A DNA stretch of 6,180 bases from Planctomycetaceae bacterium (GTDB lineage: Bacteria; Planctomycetota; Planctomycetia; Pirellulales; JAEUIK01), in the NCBI GenBank assembly GCA_015493185.1, contig WGDQ01000025.1, forward strand, positions 1 to 6,180, given 5' to 3'. The notes beneath the pieces are model-generated. The model saw only the letters and a program-made list of their open reading frames with translations. It was not told the DNA's origin and searched no databases. A program made the translations under genes and the position numbers. This document shows positions 5,771-6,180 of the stretch, piece by piece. Each line of letters opens with the position of its first letter. The first letter of the stretch is position 1.

Positions 5771-6180
5771 TCAGTGGCTTCCCCAGGCCTCGAGCAGACC
5801 GTGCTCGACTGCCAGGTGATCGCAGATACGAGCCACGACGAAGTCGACCAGATCGCCAACGCAGGTGGCTCGCTGATAAAAACCCGGCATGGCGGGCAAC
5901 ACCGTGGCGCCGGCTTCGACGAGGCGGCGGAGGTTGTCTAGCTGGATGATCGAAAGCGGGGTTTCGCGAGGCACCACAATCAGCCGCCGGCGCTCTTTCA
6001 GATGAACGGCGGCGGCCCGGTGAATCAGATTGCCCGACGCACCGTGGGCCACGGCGCTGAGCGTGCCGCCCGAGGCAGGACAAATCACCATGCCCTGGCT
6101 CGGTGCTGAGCCACTGGCCATTGGGGCCATGTAGTTTTGGTAGTGGAAGTACCGCAGCGTGCCGGAGTGGGGGCGGGCGC
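5771..6180 (-). CDS. ubiX: UbiX-type flavin prenyltransferase (5'-partial)
   Basis: UbiX attaches a dimethylallyl group to FMN, giving the prenyl-FMN cofactor of UbiD-family decarboxylases. In futalosine-using bacteria a UbiX homologue (MqnM) serves the UbiD-like enzyme that decarboxylates the prenylated naphthoate, and the neighbours mqnP and mqnE suggest that role here. The last 135 residues are visible. The frame stays open to the window edge, so the Rossmann-like N-terminus is missing and the ATG at 6130 is internal. Family signatures in order: APMASGS, GMVICPASGGTLSAVAHG, NLIHRAA, LKERR, VPRETPLS (VPRETP at 5957-5974) and LPAMPGFY (PGFY at 5876-5887), then DLVDFVVARICDHLAVEH near the C-terminus. 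PAS and RAAAV stand where many relatives have PCS and RAADV. The stop is TGA at 5771-5773. Another aromatic-acid decarboxylase cofactor role cannot be excluded without the UbiD gene. Confidence 0.93.
   Translation of the reverse strand, partial: ARPHSGTLRYFHYQNYMAPMASGSAPSQGMVICPASGGTLSAVAHGASGNLIHRAAAVHLKERRRLIVVPRETPLSIIQLDNLRRLVEAGATVLPAMPGFYQRATCVGDLVDFVVARICDHLAVEHGLLEAWGSH

Overview
The window is GC-rich bacterial chromosome with ordinary housekeeping content. Two rightward genes face a leftward menaquinone gene group. Organism: the futalosine-type menaquinone genes, the high GC, the loosely packed genes with non-coding stretches of 500-600 bases, and a TTGACT/TAGGCT promoter are together compatible with a planctomycete (Pirellulales-like). 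This is inference; no marker gene in the window settles the phylum.

Layout, left to right. Bases 1-2117 (+) hold nearly all of recG, the branch-migrating DNA helicase, entering from outside the window without its first codons. Bases 2118-2626 carry no convincing gene. They hold GC-rich repeated words, a diverged direct repeat, and near the end a plausible sigma-70 promoter. Bases 2627-2920 (+) encode a 97-residue protein of unknown function with two predicted membrane segments and a strong Shine-Dalgarno site. A short convergent gap with a possible hairpin follows.

The rest is on the minus strand, read right to left: a UbiX-type flavin prenyltransferase (5771 to the window edge, start outside), a 608-base gap without a recognisable gene, a UbiA-type prenyltransferase (mqnP, 4290-5162), a 143-base gap, and aminofutalosine synthase (mqnE, 3010-4146).

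How they work together: MqnE makes aminofutalosine early in the futalosine route to menaquinone. The UbiA-type enzyme attaches the polyprenyl tail to the naphthoate product late in the route. UbiX makes the prenylated FMN needed by the UbiD-type decarboxylase that acts after prenylation. The UbiD partner, MqnA/B/C/D and the final methyltransferase are not in this window.

I found no phage, transposon, CRISPR, RNA gene or defence system, and nothing here that I would call a new biological system. The points most worth a second look are the small membrane protein, the repeats in the two long gaps, and the long gap inside the menaquinone gene group.
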